Made by a program: the position numbers and the translations under genes. From Actinomycetota bacterium (GTDB taxonomy: Bacteria > Actinomycetota > Actinomycetes > Actinomycetales > Microbacteriaceae): a stretch of 38,948 bases of DNA. Under the pieces are notes generated by a model. It had not been told where the DNA came from and did not search any database. It was given only the letters and a program-made list of their open reading frames with translations. This document shows positions 15,242 through 24,808 of the stretch, one piece after another. Every line of letters begins with the position of its first letter. Position 1 is the first letter of the stretch. Where the stretch lies: the NCBI GenBank assembly GCA_018268455.1, contig JAFDWM010000016.1, forward strand, positions 1 to 38,948, in the 5' to 3' direction.

Positions 15242-15520
15242 CTACCCGAGGATGAATTGCTCCACGGCGGCGTCGATCTCCTCGAACTCGGGGCGCTCCT
15301 CGGGCGGCTCAGCTGCCCCGGACGCAGCCCGGTGGACGAACGTGCGCGAGAGGCCGAGCAGTTCGCCGGCCTCTCGCGTCGAGTACCCCGCGTCGAGGAG
15401 TTCGTGCAGGGCGAGGGCGTGGAGGCGCTGCCGCTCCTCCGTCTGATGCAATCGCAGCTGCGCCAGGCGCTCACGGATGATCCGAGCGCGGGTGATGACG
15501 TCGTGGTCGTAGACAGACAC
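15242..15520 (-). CDS. Small HTH protein at the end of the tra operon
   Basis: 92 residues from a GTG after AGGAGAGG; longer in-frame starts overlap the lipoprotein gene and are not coding-like. The middle holds a helix-turn-helix: LLDAGYSTREAGELLGLSRTFVHRAA, with STREAGELLGLSRTFV as the two helices. The C-terminus is acidic. It may act as a regulator of the transfer genes, since it lies last in their operon (17 bp after the lipoprotein gene). Confidence 0.7.
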   Translation of the reverse strand: MSVYDHDVITRARIIRERLAQLRLHQTEERQRLHALALHELLDAGYSTREAGELLGLSRTFVHRAASGAAEPPEERPEFEEIDAAVEQFILG

Positions 15521-15537
15521 CGGTGTCCTCTCCTGGA

Positions 15538-16005
15538 TCAGTTCGGGGGCTGGATGCGCGTCACGCTCCACTCGGCGGAGGCGTCGGCGCGGCGCAGCTC
15601 GATCGTGTACCGGCCAACCGACGTCGCCACGTCGACGACCGCGTGCGTGGTCGTCACGTCCGCGGTCTCGCCCGGCTCGTCGATCGTGAACGCCGGGATA
15701 CGCGACGGGTTCACCGTCGCGTAGGCGTCCACAGCGGTCTCGTCGAGGAACGGTTGCAGCTGCGCGAACCACTCGTCGTACGAGAGATCGCGGCGCCCGT
15801 AGGCAGTCAGCGCGTCGACCGCCCGTGCCGCCACCGCTGCGCGATCGGGCGTCGTGGTCGGCTCGGGCACCAACGTGTGCTCATGCTCCCCGCGATGATC
15901 GCTCGTCGACGTCGGAACGGGCTCGGTTGGCGGGGCCCCGGTGCACCCCGCCAACCCGACCGCCGCCACGAGAGCCAGGGCCGGGAGCGTCAGTTTCCGA
16001 ATCAT
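15538..16005 (-). CDS. Lipoprotein of the type IV secretion operon
   Basis: 155 residues. Signal peptide with lipobox LAGC (Cys21), then a Thr/Pro-rich linker to ~50, then a compact alpha/beta domain (DALTAYGRRDLSYDEWFAQL, then strands with DVTTTHAVVDVATS and YTIELRRADASAEWSVTRI). The latter resembles the NTF2-like fold of VirB8/TcpC proteins. It probably sits outside the membrane as a structural part of the secretion channel. It follows the transglycosylase gene by 9 bp. Confidence 0.75.
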   Translation of the reverse strand: MIRKLTLPALALVAAVGLAGCTGAPPTEPVPTSTSDHRGEHEHTLVPEPTTTPDRAAVAARAVDALTAYGRRDLSYDEWFAQLQPFLDETAVDAYATVNPSRIPAFTIDEPGETADVTTTHAVVDVATSVGRYTIELRRADASAEWSVTRIQPPN

Positions 16006-16014
16006 GATGTGCTC

Positions 16015-17082
16015 CTACTCGCAGGTGTTCTTGGTGGTGTGGTCCCCGCTGATGGGGAGGGTGCAGAGGTCGAGACCTCGGGCGCGTAGGTACGCGATCG
16101 GGTCCGCGAACTCTCCATCGATCAGCACGGAGAAGTGCAGATGCGCGCCGTACGAGCGGCCGGTGTTCCCGACCGCGCCGATCGGCGTCCCGGCGCTCAC
16201 CTTGTCGCCCTCCTGCACCAGGGTCTTGCTCAGGTGCAGGTAGAACGTCTGCGTGCCGTCATCGTGCTTGATGCGCACGTTGATGCCCTCGGCGCTGTTG
16301 TCGACGGTCACGACCCGCTCGACGGTGCCGCTGCCGGCGGCGACGACCGGAGTCCCGGTGTCGACGCCGGCCAGGTCGACGCCGGAATGCAGGTATGCAT
16401 AGCCGGTGATCGAGGCGTCACGCATCCCGAAGAAGTCGGTGATCGTCAGACCGGGCGTGCCCATGTCCACGGGCGACTGCCATTCCCCCGAGCCGCCGCA
16501 CGCCCCGCTGCCCGGTTTGACGCCGCCGAGGGCGCCGAGGACCTCGTTCGCGGCGCTTTCGAACTTCGCGTAGTGGTACGGGTCGCTGTTGCCCTGCACG
16601 CGGTTGATCGCCAGCGTCGGCTCCATCGTCTCCCAGCCGGAGATCCCGGCGAGCCGGTCGAAGAACGCCGTGGCCGCGTACACGGGGTCCATCACCTGCT
16701 CCCGCGTCCCCCAGCCCAAGCACCACTGCTGCTGGAACAACCCGAGTGAGCACGTGGGCGTGCCGTCCGGGTTGGTGACGCCGTTGATGTCGTCGCCGTA
16801 GCCGATGTTGACCAGCGACGACTCCCCCATCGACGTCATGATGCCGATGAGCTGCGCGCGGGCAGGGAGCCCGCGGTCAGCGGCGACCTTCGCGATGATC
16901 GCCGCATTCACCAGCTGCTCATGTCCGTACCCGCTCACCGGTCCCTCGGGAACCGACGTCGGGTCCACGATCGTCGCGGCCGGGTTACATGCCCGCTGAT
17001 TCCCGAAGGAATCGAACATCAGCACCACGACGATAAGCAGCCCGATCAGGAGGACGCCGGCGCCGCTGAGTACCTTGGACAT
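16015..17082 (-). CDS. Membrane-anchored lytic transglycosylase/M23 peptidase (VirB1-like)
   Basis: 355 residues. One transmembrane helix at ~8-24, then a lysozyme-like part (~50-190, with the active-site-like MTSMGESSLVNIGYGD and FQQQWCLGWG). A C-terminal LytM/M23 domain (~215-340) has the metal motif HSGVDLAG and the second motif GAHLHFSV. It opens a hole in peptidoglycan for the conjugation channel. Two-domain wall hydrolases of this kind are standard in Gram-positive conjugation operons. Confidence 0.9.
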   Translation of the reverse strand: MSKVLSGAGVLLIGLLIVVVLMFDSFGNQRACNPAATIVDPTSVPEGPVSGYGHEQLVNAAIIAKVAADRGLPARAQLIGIMTSMGESSLVNIGYGDDINGVTNPDGTPTCSLGLFQQQWCLGWGTREQVMDPVYAATAFFDRLAGISGWETMEPTLAINRVQGNSDPYHYAKFESAANEVLGALGGVKPGSGACGGSGEWQSPVDMGTPGLTITDFFGMRDASITGYAYLHSGVDLAGVDTGTPVVAAGSGTVERVVTVDNSAEGINVRIKHDDGTQTFYLHLSKTLVQEGDKVSAGTPIGAVGNTGRSYGAHLHFSVLIDGEFADPIAYLRARGLDLCTLPISGDHTTKNTCE

Positions 17083-17085
17083 CGC

Positions 17086-17775
17086 TCACGCCCTCCGAGC
17101 GAACCGGAACGTCCGGTCGGGATCATGGGCGGTCTCGCACGCCTGGAAGATCCCTGTCCGGCCGAACAGGAACGGCGCGTGCCGATCGAAGTGGTTCACC
17201 CACCAGCTCGACATCGTGTCGTCCTGGAAAGAGATCTCGAACTCCCGATGCAGGGCAGTGAAGCGCCACACCGCCTCGGGGTGCTCCTGCCACTGCGGGC
17301 ACCACATCGAGTCGTCGCGTTCCTGGCTTTCCAGGTAGCGGGTCAGCTTCTCGACCCACGCCACGACCTCCGGCGGGGCGCCCGGCGGCATGCCGGCGTC
17401 ATCCGGGATCGGAGCGGCCGGCGTGACGCGCGCCTGCGCCAGCTCGGCGTGCGCCTCGGTCAGCATCTCCTCCGCAGCGGCGACCTTCTCGGCGGCCGCC
17501 GCGTGACGGGTTTGAGCCCGCGCGTGCGCCCGCTTTTTCTTGGCCAGGTCCGCCTCCGCGGCGGCGACCTGCCACGGCAGCTTCGTGTCCTCTCCGCGGA
17601 AGTCCTCGACTTTCGTCTCCGCGACCGATACCGCGTCGGCCGCATCCGCGAGGACGTCGGCGGCGGCGGCAGCCTTGGCCTCCGCGTTGACGACGGCGCG
17701 CGCGGCGGCCGCCACGGCAGCCTCCGCGCGCTCGATCACCCGAGGGTCGGGTGCGGGAGTGGTCTGATCGCTCAT
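17086..17775 (-). CDS. DUF4913-like protein with coiled-coil N-terminus
   Basis: 229 residues, ATG overlapping the coupling-protein stop (ATGA). Residues ~15-135 are an Ala/Glu-rich coiled coil. From ~145 a domain with conserved Trp and Cys: WVEKLTRYLESQ, MWCPQWQEHPEAVWRFTALH, MSSWWVNHFDRHAPFLFG. That pattern matches DUF4913, found almost only on actinobacterial plasmids next to TraG-like proteins. Function unknown; a partner or adaptor of the coupling protein is a fair guess. Confidence 0.75.
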   Translation of the reverse strand: MSDQTTPAPDPRVIERAEAAVAAAARAVVNAEAKAAAAADVLADAADAVSVAETKVEDFRGEDTKLPWQVAAAEADLAKKKRAHARAQTRHAAAAEKVAAAEEMLTEAHAELAQARVTPAAPIPDDAGMPPGAPPEVVAWVEKLTRYLESQERDDSMWCPQWQEHPEAVWRFTALHREFEISFQDDTMSSWWVNHFDRHAPFLFGRTGIFQACETAHDPDRTFRFARRA

Positions 17776-19478
17776 GCGCTCGCTCCGATCTGATCTCCGG
17801 CGCGCATGACCTCCGCGAACACCGGATCGTTGAACACGGGCACCGTCTCCACAACGACGGAGACGCCGTTGCTGGTGCGCACGATCGCCCGCCACTCAGG
17901 CAGGTTCGCCAGCTCGGCAACGCTCGCGCGCGCCTCCTTCTGCGTCGACTCTGACCGCGAGCGTGAGCCCTGGCTGGTCGTCGTCGAGACCGTCGGCTTG
18001 TCGTACGTGCCGATCAGATCGGACAGCGCGCGCAGGAACGGTTCGTGGTCGATCCCACCGCCGAAGACGCGGGCGCCGGCCGCGTCCCACAGCTGCGCGA
18101 ACTTCTCCTTGCCGTAGGTGGCCTCGCCCTGCGCGGGCGACTGGAAGTACGAGTTGATGATGATGCCCTTGGACCCGAAGTGGGTGTACCAGTCGGGCAG
18201 ATCAGGCAGTCGGACGACGTTGCCGCACTCGTCCAGATCCATCACCATCGGCACCGGCAGGCGCTCCGACTGGTGCCGGCCGGCCTCCGCGACGGCGCCG
18301 TTGGCGACCTGAGTCACCAAGCTCGACACGAACGCCGCCAACGGCCCGGCCTGGTCGTGCGTGAGGAGAATCAGCGTGTCCGTCGACGTCGCGAACGTCG
18401 ACGGGTCGAACACGGGCAGACCAGGCGTCGGCGTCATCCACGCCATGAGGTGATCGTGCACCATCGCGGACGACATGCGCTGCGCGGTCGCGAAGACGCT
18501 CCCGCGCGTGCGATCGGGCTGCTTGCCGAGACCGCGGAGCGCCGCGACGGGGCCGATATAGCCCGCGTCGACCAGGCGCTCCGCCGGGTCGCTCGTGTTG
18601 CCCTCGGTCACCCAGAGGTGCACCTGGCGCAGCGTCTTTCCCGAGACGGCGGCCGCCAGCATGCACCACGCCAGGAACTCCCGCCCCTGCGGGTCGAACT
18701 GCGGATCTCCCCCGGCCTGCTCGGCCGTGGGCGCCGACTTCTCGAACAGGCTCGCCAGCTTCTCGGCCGTCTTCGTGTCCTTCACCCCGGCGAGCAGATC
18801 GACGGTGAACGCCGGGCGTTCACCGTGCCGGAAGATGCGGTCGGGGTCGAACATCCAGACCCGGCCGGCCGGGTGGCGCAGCGCCCGAGCCGCGAGGACG
18901 TACTTCACGCCGTCGGTCTTGTTCGACGTCATCACGTACGCGCCCGGGGCGTAGTACGAGTGCCGCACCACCTGCGTGAGCGTCTTGCCGCGACCCGGCC
19001 CCCAGATGTGCGCCGAGCACTGCCGGTACGACTGGAGCACCCACCCGCGGCCGCGGTCGAGCGCCCGCCCGATCTGCACGCCCGCCTCGGAGATCTCGAC
19101 GTCGGGGTGCAGGTGCTCCATCTCCGCGCGACGCTCCCGCTCCTGGATGCGCCCGGTGTTCTGGTTCGCGTTCACGCGACGCTCGAACTCCGTCATCCGG
19201 CGCGGGCCCTTCGCATCCGTCGTCTTCCCGCCGCGGTTCCACAGCACCACCAGCACGACCACGAGGAGCGCTGCGGCGACCAGGAGCAGCACCGTAGCGC
19301 CGGGAGGCCACGCGCTCTCCCCCGTCACCAGCTGGATCGCGGCTGCGAGCGGGTTCCACGACAGCGTGCCGCGGTCCCCCGGCCACATCAGCTGTCCCAG
19401 GTAGATCGCCGCGTAGATCACCGCGGCGACCGCCAGGGTGATCACGTACGGCCCGACCGGATACCTGCGCCCGTACAT
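17772..19478 (-). CDS. Type IV coupling protein (VirD4/TraG-like ATPase)
   Basis: 568 residues from an ATG that overlaps the VirB4 stop as TGATG. Two N-terminal membrane helices (~10-31 and 61-81), then the ATPase: Walker A GPGRGKT (160-166), strand MTSNKTDGVKYVLA, and Walker B in MVMDLDECGNVVRLPDL, followed by INSYFQSPAQGEATYG, typical of TraG. It selects substrates such as the relaxase-DNA complex and passes them to the channel. The substrate-recognition part lies at the membrane-distal side. Confidence 0.9.
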   Translation of the reverse strand: MYGRRYPVGPYVITLAVAAVIYAAIYLGQLMWPGDRGTLSWNPLAAAIQLVTGESAWPPGATVLLLVAAALLVVVLVVLWNRGGKTTDAKGPRRMTEFERRVNANQNTGRIQERERRAEMEHLHPDVEISEAGVQIGRALDRGRGWVLQSYRQCSAHIWGPGRGKTLTQVVRHSYYAPGAYVMTSNKTDGVKYVLAARALRHPAGRVWMFDPDRIFRHGERPAFTVDLLAGVKDTKTAEKLASLFEKSAPTAEQAGGDPQFDPQGREFLAWCMLAAAVSGKTLRQVHLWVTEGNTSDPAERLVDAGYIGPVAALRGLGKQPDRTRGSVFATAQRMSSAMVHDHLMAWMTPTPGLPVFDPSTFATSTDTLILLTHDQAGPLAAFVSSLVTQVANGAVAEAGRHQSERLPVPMVMDLDECGNVVRLPDLPDWYTHFGSKGIIINSYFQSPAQGEATYGKEKFAQLWDAAGARVFGGGIDHEPFLRALSDLIGTYDKPTVSTTTSQGSRSRSESTQKEARASVAELANLPEWRAIVRTSNGVSVVVETVPVFNDPVFAEVMRAGDQIGASA

Positions 19479-21079
19479 CAGTTGTCTCCGTGCGCGCCGA
19501 TCGCCGCAGCCCACGCGGCGTTCGTGTCGTGGATCTGCTTCTCGCGAGCCGTCAGGCTGCGCCCCGTGCTGAACGGGACGCCGGCCATGTCGCCGGTCTT
19601 CATCAGGAACTTCCCGCGACCTGGAGGGGCGGTCGGCTTGCCGGTGACGGGGTTGATCGACCCCTCAGCCGACCAGGCGACCAGCAGCTCTTGCTCCTTC
19701 TTCGAGAAGGGGCGCACGCTCAGCAGGTCGGGCATCTCGTTGCGAGCGAGCCCGCCGAGGTAGAGCATCGACGAGCGCTCGACGAACCCGCGCGCGATCT
19801 TCGTCCGCTCCGGTGTCGACAGCTCCAGATCCTTCATGGAGTGCGTGATCATGATCTGCCCCAGACCCTCAGTGCGGTTCACGCGAGTAATCGCGTTGAT
19901 CCGGTACACCGAGCCGTCCCAGGCCTCGAGGATCTGCCACAGCTCATCCATCACCATGAAGTGGTGACGCTCGGGCTCCAGGCCCTCCTCCGCGAGGATC
20001 TTCGCGCACTCGGAGACCGACTGCCCGTACGACCAGCACGCGAGCTGCGCGGCCGCGCGCAGCTGCGCGTCCGTCGACGGGATGCTCGACACGTCGAAGC
20101 ACAGCGCCCGATCGATCGGCACCTTCTCCGTCGTCTGCCGGCAGAACACGTCCCCGAACGGACCGTGCGGACCCAGGCCATTCAGCCCGGTCCGCAGGTT
20201 CGACGTGAGCCTGTCGTAGTCCTCATCGCTCACCGGCAGAATGTTCTCTCGCACCCGCGGGTGACGCTCGGTGACGATGCGCAGCACATCGGCCGGCAGC
20301 GGCTGCTCACCGCGGGCGGCCGCCTCCTCCGCGGCGATCTCCACGGCCACGGACAGCACCGTGACCTCTGACCGCTTCTCGCTCAGCTCCTCACGCAGAA
20401 CCATCTCCACCAGGCCGCGCAGCGCGTTCAGCCGGCGGCCGTGCACGCGCCCCAAGACCTCCTTGTACCGCTTGGCGAGCTGCGCGTACTCCAGCTCGTC
20501 CAGGCCCTCACGGCGGGACGGGTCCAGCCGGGGCAGGTGCTCCGCCCACGGCCCCGCGTCCAGGACGTTGATGCCGCCCATACCGCGCCCGAGAGAGAAC
20601 TCGAATCCGCCGATCTCCCGGTTAAATCCCACGTAGTCGGGTTTCAGATCCCCGAGGATCATCGGGAGATCTCCGCCGTCGACGATGCCGAGCAGCATCC
20701 GCACCACGAACGACGACTTTCCCCGCCCGTTGAGGGCGAGGACGAACGCGGACGGCGAGGAGATGATGCCGCGCTTGAACAGGGTCATCGGATCGCCGCA
20801 GACGGGGCCGCCGTTGAAGAAGTGCTTGCCGAGGACCGCACCCACCAGCGGGGTCGAGGCCCCGACGCTGAACGGCCAGAACCCGCACACCTGCATGCTC
20901 GACGCCTCGAACTCGGGCGGCGCCTCCACGTACACGTGCGCGCCGAGAGTCGGCCCCTGCACGCCCTTAGCAGTCAGCCCCGGGAACGGGACGTCGACCG
21001 CTGTCGGCGCCGGCTGACGGCCCAGCAGCCGATTCGTCTTGCTGACCGCCTTGTCGAACACGTCATCGAGAACACCCAT
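19478..21079 (-). CDS. VirB4-like conjugation ATPase
   Basis: 533 residues. The start is the ATG 7 nt after AGGAGG; an upstream in-frame start lacks a site. Walker A LNGRGKSS (116-123), Walker B HFMVMDELWQ, followed by MITHSMKDLE, the pattern of VirB4/TraC C-terminal motor domains. The N-terminal domain of classical VirB4 seems to be supplied by the separate SCO6880-like protein encoded just before it, as in other actinobacterial systems. It powers assembly and transfer. Confidence 0.85.
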   Translation of the reverse strand: MGVLDDVFDKAVSKTNRLLGRQPAPTAVDVPFPGLTAKGVQGPTLGAHVYVEAPPEFEASSMQVCGFWPFSVGASTPLVGAVLGKHFFNGGPVCGDPMTLFKRGIISSPSAFVLALNGRGKSSFVVRMLLGIVDGGDLPMILGDLKPDYVGFNREIGGFEFSLGRGMGGINVLDAGPWAEHLPRLDPSRREGLDELEYAQLAKRYKEVLGRVHGRRLNALRGLVEMVLREELSEKRSEVTVLSVAVEIAAEEAAARGEQPLPADVLRIVTERHPRVRENILPVSDEDYDRLTSNLRTGLNGLGPHGPFGDVFCRQTTEKVPIDRALCFDVSSIPSTDAQLRAAAQLACWSYGQSVSECAKILAEEGLEPERHHFMVMDELWQILEAWDGSVYRINAITRVNRTEGLGQIMITHSMKDLELSTPERTKIARGFVERSSMLYLGGLARNEMPDLLSVRPFSKKEQELLVAWSAEGSINPVTGKPTAPPGRGKFLMKTGDMAGVPFSTGRSLTAREKQIHDTNAAWAAAIGAHGDN

Positions 21080-21090
21080 GTCATCGCCTC

Positions 21091-22611
21091 CTAGAGCGCC
21101 TGTCGCAGCTGCGGTGATACCGAAGCCCACTTCGCCGGGACGATGCCAAGGCCCAGCCCGATCGCGAACGCGGCATCCTCGTTGCCCGTCGACGGGCGCA
21201 CGCTCAGCTGCACGCCGGTCTGCGCCGCGTTGCGGACCATCGCCGGCACCCGACGCAGCGCGGCCGGGTCCATCACCGTCACGGTGATGATGAACGAGAA
21301 CCGGATGAGCGACGCACCCCGCGCGGACACCTCCGCCTCGGTCTGCTTCACCCGCGCGGCCGACGCGAGCTGCGCTCCCGTCGCCTTGCGGCCCTTCTGG
21401 TTCGTCTCGTAGTCGGCATCCGCCACCGCCGTCTGCACGCGCTTCTGGCTCTGCTCCGCCGACAGCGGCCGGTAGAGGATCGTGACCCGCTTCTGCTCAC
21501 TGATGTCATCCGCCTTCAACAGCGCCATGAGCGAGCTTTCCCGGAACACCCCTGCCGGCGCCCTCCACACCTGGAACGACAGCGAGATCCCGCCGCCATG
21601 CTCGTAACGGTCGACCTCGTTCACCGCGTGAACAGGGCCGACCTCCTCCCAGGTGAGACCAGTGCCGACACCCGACAACCGCGCCTGCTCAACCGCGACC
21701 GCGGCCTCCGGGTTGTACGCCACGTACGTGGTGTCGATGATCTCCTGTGCAGCGAGGTAGGACACCACGCCGCCGCCGGACAGCTCCAGCTGCTCGATCA
21801 TCGCCGGCAGATGCACCATGACCTCGCCCATCAGGTCTTCACGGCTGCGCGCGTCCAAGCCCTCGTCCGGGTTCGGAGCGCCCGAGAACGTGACCGCGAG
21901 CTTTGCGTCGATGCGTCCGACCCCCGCGTTCACGTCCGCGATGATCTCGTCGACCGCTTCACGGGCGAAGGTCGGCACCGCGGAGGCGTCGACCCGCGAA
22001 CGGTGCTCCTGCACCGCGGCGGGCAGCCGCTCGCCCGTGTCTCGCATGCTCGTCACCGTCACCGATACCTGCTCCAGCGCGGCCAGCGTGCCCGCCTGGT
22101 GCAGATACCCACCCCATCCCGAGACGAGGAAGTCGATTGTCTCCTGATCCTGGAGGTCGAGCCCGGACGCCGACGCGGTGAAGAACACCGTGCCCGTCTT
22201 CTTCACTCGATCCCACAGGAACGCGAAGGGCCGGCCGAGGTGGTCGGTCCCTTCGAACATCTCCGTCGACGCCAGCAGTCCCGGCGCGCGGTGCGAGCCG
22301 TCCGGCATCCGTGACGTCGGGCCGCTCAGATACGTCGACGCGCCCTTCTTCTTCGACTTGCGGAACATGTGTGCACCTACCGCCCTCTCCAGGCGCGTAC
22401 GCCCCTGCTTCCTACCCGTCTCCAAGAACCACACGCCGGCGATCGCGACCAGCAGCGCGATCGCCGCGAAGTGGATCGGCACAGCGAAAAACTGCATCAG
22501 GAAGAACGTCGACACGCCTCCCACGATCACCAGCGCGACAGAGGCCATTGAGAGGCCCATCGTGCGCGCGTAACGCGGCTCCTGCACGTTCCCGTAAAGC
22601 TGCTCAGTCAT
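21091..22611 (-). CDS. SCO6880-like membrane protein of the secretion system
   Basis: 506 residues. Two N-terminal membrane helices (~20-38 and 43-62), then a long soluble region resembling the N-terminal part of VirB4 proteins (a PrgI/VirB3-like membrane start plus VirB4-N-like domain). It includes TASASGLDLQDQETIDFLVSG-type segments and VTVTSMRDTGERLPAAVQEH. I recall this family in actinobacterial integrative elements as SCO6880. Its start overlaps the VirB6-like stop, so translation is coupled. Confidence 0.75.
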   Translation of the reverse strand: MTEQLYGNVQEPRYARTMGLSMASVALVIVGGVSTFFLMQFFAVPIHFAAIALLVAIAGVWFLETGRKQGRTRLERAVGAHMFRKSKKKGASTYLSGPTSRMPDGSHRAPGLLASTEMFEGTDHLGRPFAFLWDRVKKTGTVFFTASASGLDLQDQETIDFLVSGWGGYLHQAGTLAALEQVSVTVTSMRDTGERLPAAVQEHRSRVDASAVPTFAREAVDEIIADVNAGVGRIDAKLAVTFSGAPNPDEGLDARSREDLMGEVMVHLPAMIEQLELSGGGVVSYLAAQEIIDTTYVAYNPEAAVAVEQARLSGVGTGLTWEEVGPVHAVNEVDRYEHGGGISLSFQVWRAPAGVFRESSLMALLKADDISEQKRVTILYRPLSAEQSQKRVQTAVADADYETNQKGRKATGAQLASAARVKQTEAEVSARGASLIRFSFIITVTVMDPAALRRVPAMVRNAAQTGVQLSVRPSTGNEDAAFAIGLGLGIVPAKWASVSPQLRQAL

Positions 22612-23957
22612 CGCTCATCCCCCGCTTCCACTGCCTGCTCCATTGCGCCGATCTGCGCCTGCGTCTGGTACGCGCCGTTCGCCGCCCAGCGCTTCGCCCA
22701 CTGCGACCCGCGGGTCGCCGGTGCACCGCCCGACGGGCCTGCACCCGAAGGCGCCGAACCTCCGCCGCCGCCGGACGAGCCGCCGCCCGTGGGACCGCCG
22801 CCACCAGATGCGCCGCCGCCACTGGACGAGCTGCCACCGTCAGAGCCAGCGCCCGACGGGCCACCGCCAGATCCCGAGCCAGCACCCGAAGGGCCGCTAG
22901 ATGCGCCACTCTTTGCGCCAGCAGTCGACGACGCCCCGCTCGGGGTCGGTGCACCGGCCGTGGCGACCTTCCCGGCGCCGGCCATGCCGGCGCCGCGGGC
23001 TCCGGCGGCCGCCACCGCCGCAGCTCCACCCGTGACGGCACCGGCCGCGACCATCGCCGCGCCGACCAGCAAGCCGGCACCACCGCCCTGAGTGCCCGCC
23101 GCGATCGCCGGCGCGACGATACGCGCGATCGCCGGCAGGGCGATCCCCGCAGCGCACAGCAGCACCGTCCCATAAATCGACTGGAGGACGATCTGCCCGG
23201 CGTCCTCGACCCCGCCCGTGATCATCCGGCCGCTGGCGATACCCACGCCGTAGATCACCGCCGCAACCGGCTTGAAGAGCAAGATCGCAGCAGTCCACGA
23301 GAGGACCCGATTGAAGCCGTTCCGGCCACGCTCGGACATCGCGGCCGCCGCGAGCACCGGGAGGAGCCCGGCGACGACCGGGAGCACGCCCCAATTGAAC
23401 ATCACCATGAACAGGTTGAGGATGCCGCCAAGCACCCCGAAAACGAGAGAGACGAGCATCAGCACCAAAGTGCCGACACCCATGCTCGACGCGGCCGCCG
23501 CGTCGACACCGACGAGCGTTCCCAACCCCTCCTCGAACGTCCCACCGGCAATGTTGTTGATCAGCCACGGGGATGCCTGGTCGAAGAACTTCGCCAGCAG
23601 CGAGATCGTCGGGATACCTGCGCCCGTTACGAGGATCACCCGGAAGAAGCCCATCGTGACGTCGACCGCAGAATCGGCATCCTTCCGACGCGCCACCATG
23701 ATCAACGCGAACGCCATACCGATCATGCCGCCGATGATCACGGCCCAGTCCGTGTACGCCTGCACGCGCTCCGCCGGAGACCAACCACCCCCCTCGCCCT
23801 CCAGCACCGGCGCCGGCAGGTACAGGAAGTACGTCGACACCCACTTCACAGCCTCCGAGACGCCCTGAATCAGCGCGGAGACCGTGTTCCTCAGCACATC
23901 AGTGAACCAGTCACCGATACCGCCGACAATGTCGTCGATGATCCCCGCGCTTCTCAT
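22608..23957 (-). CDS. VirB6-like polytopic membrane protein with Gly/Ser-rich tail
   Basis: 449 residues from the ATG in the ATGA overlap with the preceding gene. At least six hydrophobic helices between ~75 and 335 (AVIIGGMIGMAFALIMVA, ILNLFMVMFNWGVLPVVAGL and others). A low-complexity Gly/Ser/Ala tail follows, then a charged end (KRWAANGAYQTQAQIGAMEQ). This is the inner-membrane channel component of Gram-positive conjugation systems (VirB6/TrbL role). The flexible tail may reach the cytosol or wall. Confidence 0.8.
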   Translation of the reverse strand: MRSAGIIDDIVGGIGDWFTDVLRNTVSALIQGVSEAVKWVSTYFLYLPAPVLEGEGGGWSPAERVQAYTDWAVIIGGMIGMAFALIMVARRKDADSAVDVTMGFFRVILVTGAGIPTISLLAKFFDQASPWLINNIAGGTFEEGLGTLVGVDAAAASSMGVGTLVLMLVSLVFGVLGGILNLFMVMFNWGVLPVVAGLLPVLAAAAMSERGRNGFNRVLSWTAAILLFKPVAAVIYGVGIASGRMITGGVEDAGQIVLQSIYGTVLLCAAGIALPAIARIVAPAIAAGTQGGGAGLLVGAAMVAAGAVTGGAAAVAAAGARGAGMAGAGKVATAGAPTPSGASSTAGAKSGASSGPSGAGSGSGGGPSGAGSDGGSSSSGGGASGGGGPTGGGSSGGGGGSAPSGAGPSGGAPATRGSQWAKRWAANGAYQTQAQIGAMEQAVEAGDER

Positions 23958-24781
23958 TTCGCACCCGTCGTGCTCGGGCTCCACGGAACGAAGTCGCTCG
24001 CGCGCACGTTCGTCGTCGAGGCTTCAAGGGAATCTCCCGCCGCAGGGTCGATTCGCCAGTCTCCGTCCTGCCACACCAGCTTGAAGGTGCCGCCGGACAG
24101 CACAGAACCGTCAACGCTGCCCGCCAGCAGCTCGACGACGGCCGTATCGCCTTCATAGGTGATGCGATATCCGCGCAGAGAGATCTTGGCCATGTCCGCG
24201 TCCGTATGGCGCGGTTCGACACCATTCACCACGTCGTCGATTCGCTTAAGGATCTGGTCTTTCAGAGACCCATCGATCAGTCCATACTCAGCAATCGCGC
24301 GGGTCTCTCCCCCAGCTGTGCTCGGGTTCGCGTGGACGAAGTAGTGATACGTGGCGAGCAGAGCGCCGGTCTGGGTGTGGGCGAAACCCACCCGGTAGCC
24401 GTCGCGCTCAATGCAGGGGCCAGCGCCCTCGACGACCGGGAGCGCTGCCCAGCGCTCGATCACCCACTGAGTGACCTCCGGCGGCGTGGTGCTGATGTCC
24501 CGATCGGTGTTGTCGAGCCTGCACGTCCCGTCCGGGACGCTCGGCGCCGTCGTCTCGACCGGAGCCGACGAGCTGGAGGGCTGCGGTGTCGGCCCGGCCG
24601 TCTGGGACGGCTCGAACCAGAACACCCGCAGCGCCCACACGCCCACGGCCACCAGGACGATGAGCGCGAGGAAGGCGAGCAAGATCCACGGGGCACGCTT
24701 CGCCTGCTCCGGGCTCTGCTCCTCCGGGTGCGCGATCCGGTTTGCGTTGCGGCTCCACCAGCCGGGGTTTTCCTTGGCCAT
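23954..24781 (-). CDS. VirB8/TcpC-like secretion-system protein
   Basis: 275 residues. A short cytoplasmic start, one membrane helix (~30-52, ILLAFLALIVLVAVGVWALR) and a Pro/Ser linker. Then an extracytoplasmic domain with NTF2-like features: VTQWVIERWAALPV, GTFKLVWQDGDWRIDPAAG (the typical final strand of TcpC/lipoprotein-type domains). It probably forms part of the outer channel. It lies between the VirB6-like and small membrane protein genes. Confidence 0.75.
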   Translation of the reverse strand: MAKENPGWWSRNANRIAHPEEQSPEQAKRAPWILLAFLALIVLVAVGVWALRVFWFEPSQTAGPTPQPSSSSAPVETTAPSVPDGTCRLDNTDRDISTTPPEVTQWVIERWAALPVVEGAGPCIERDGYRVGFAHTQTGALLATYHYFVHANPSTAGGETRAIAEYGLIDGSLKDQILKRIDDVVNGVEPRHTDADMAKISLRGYRITYEGDTAVVELLAGSVDGSVLSGGTFKLVWQDGDWRIDPAAGDSLEASTTNVRASDFVPWSPSTTGAK

Positions 24782-24808
24782 GTCTCGCTCCGTCCTGTCG
24801 TGTGCCCG

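Noticed and set aside
18045-19763. 572-codon plus-strand frame opposite the coupling protein
   Set aside because: Arg/His/Pro-rich shadow of the TraG-like gene, whose motifs are clear on the minus strand.
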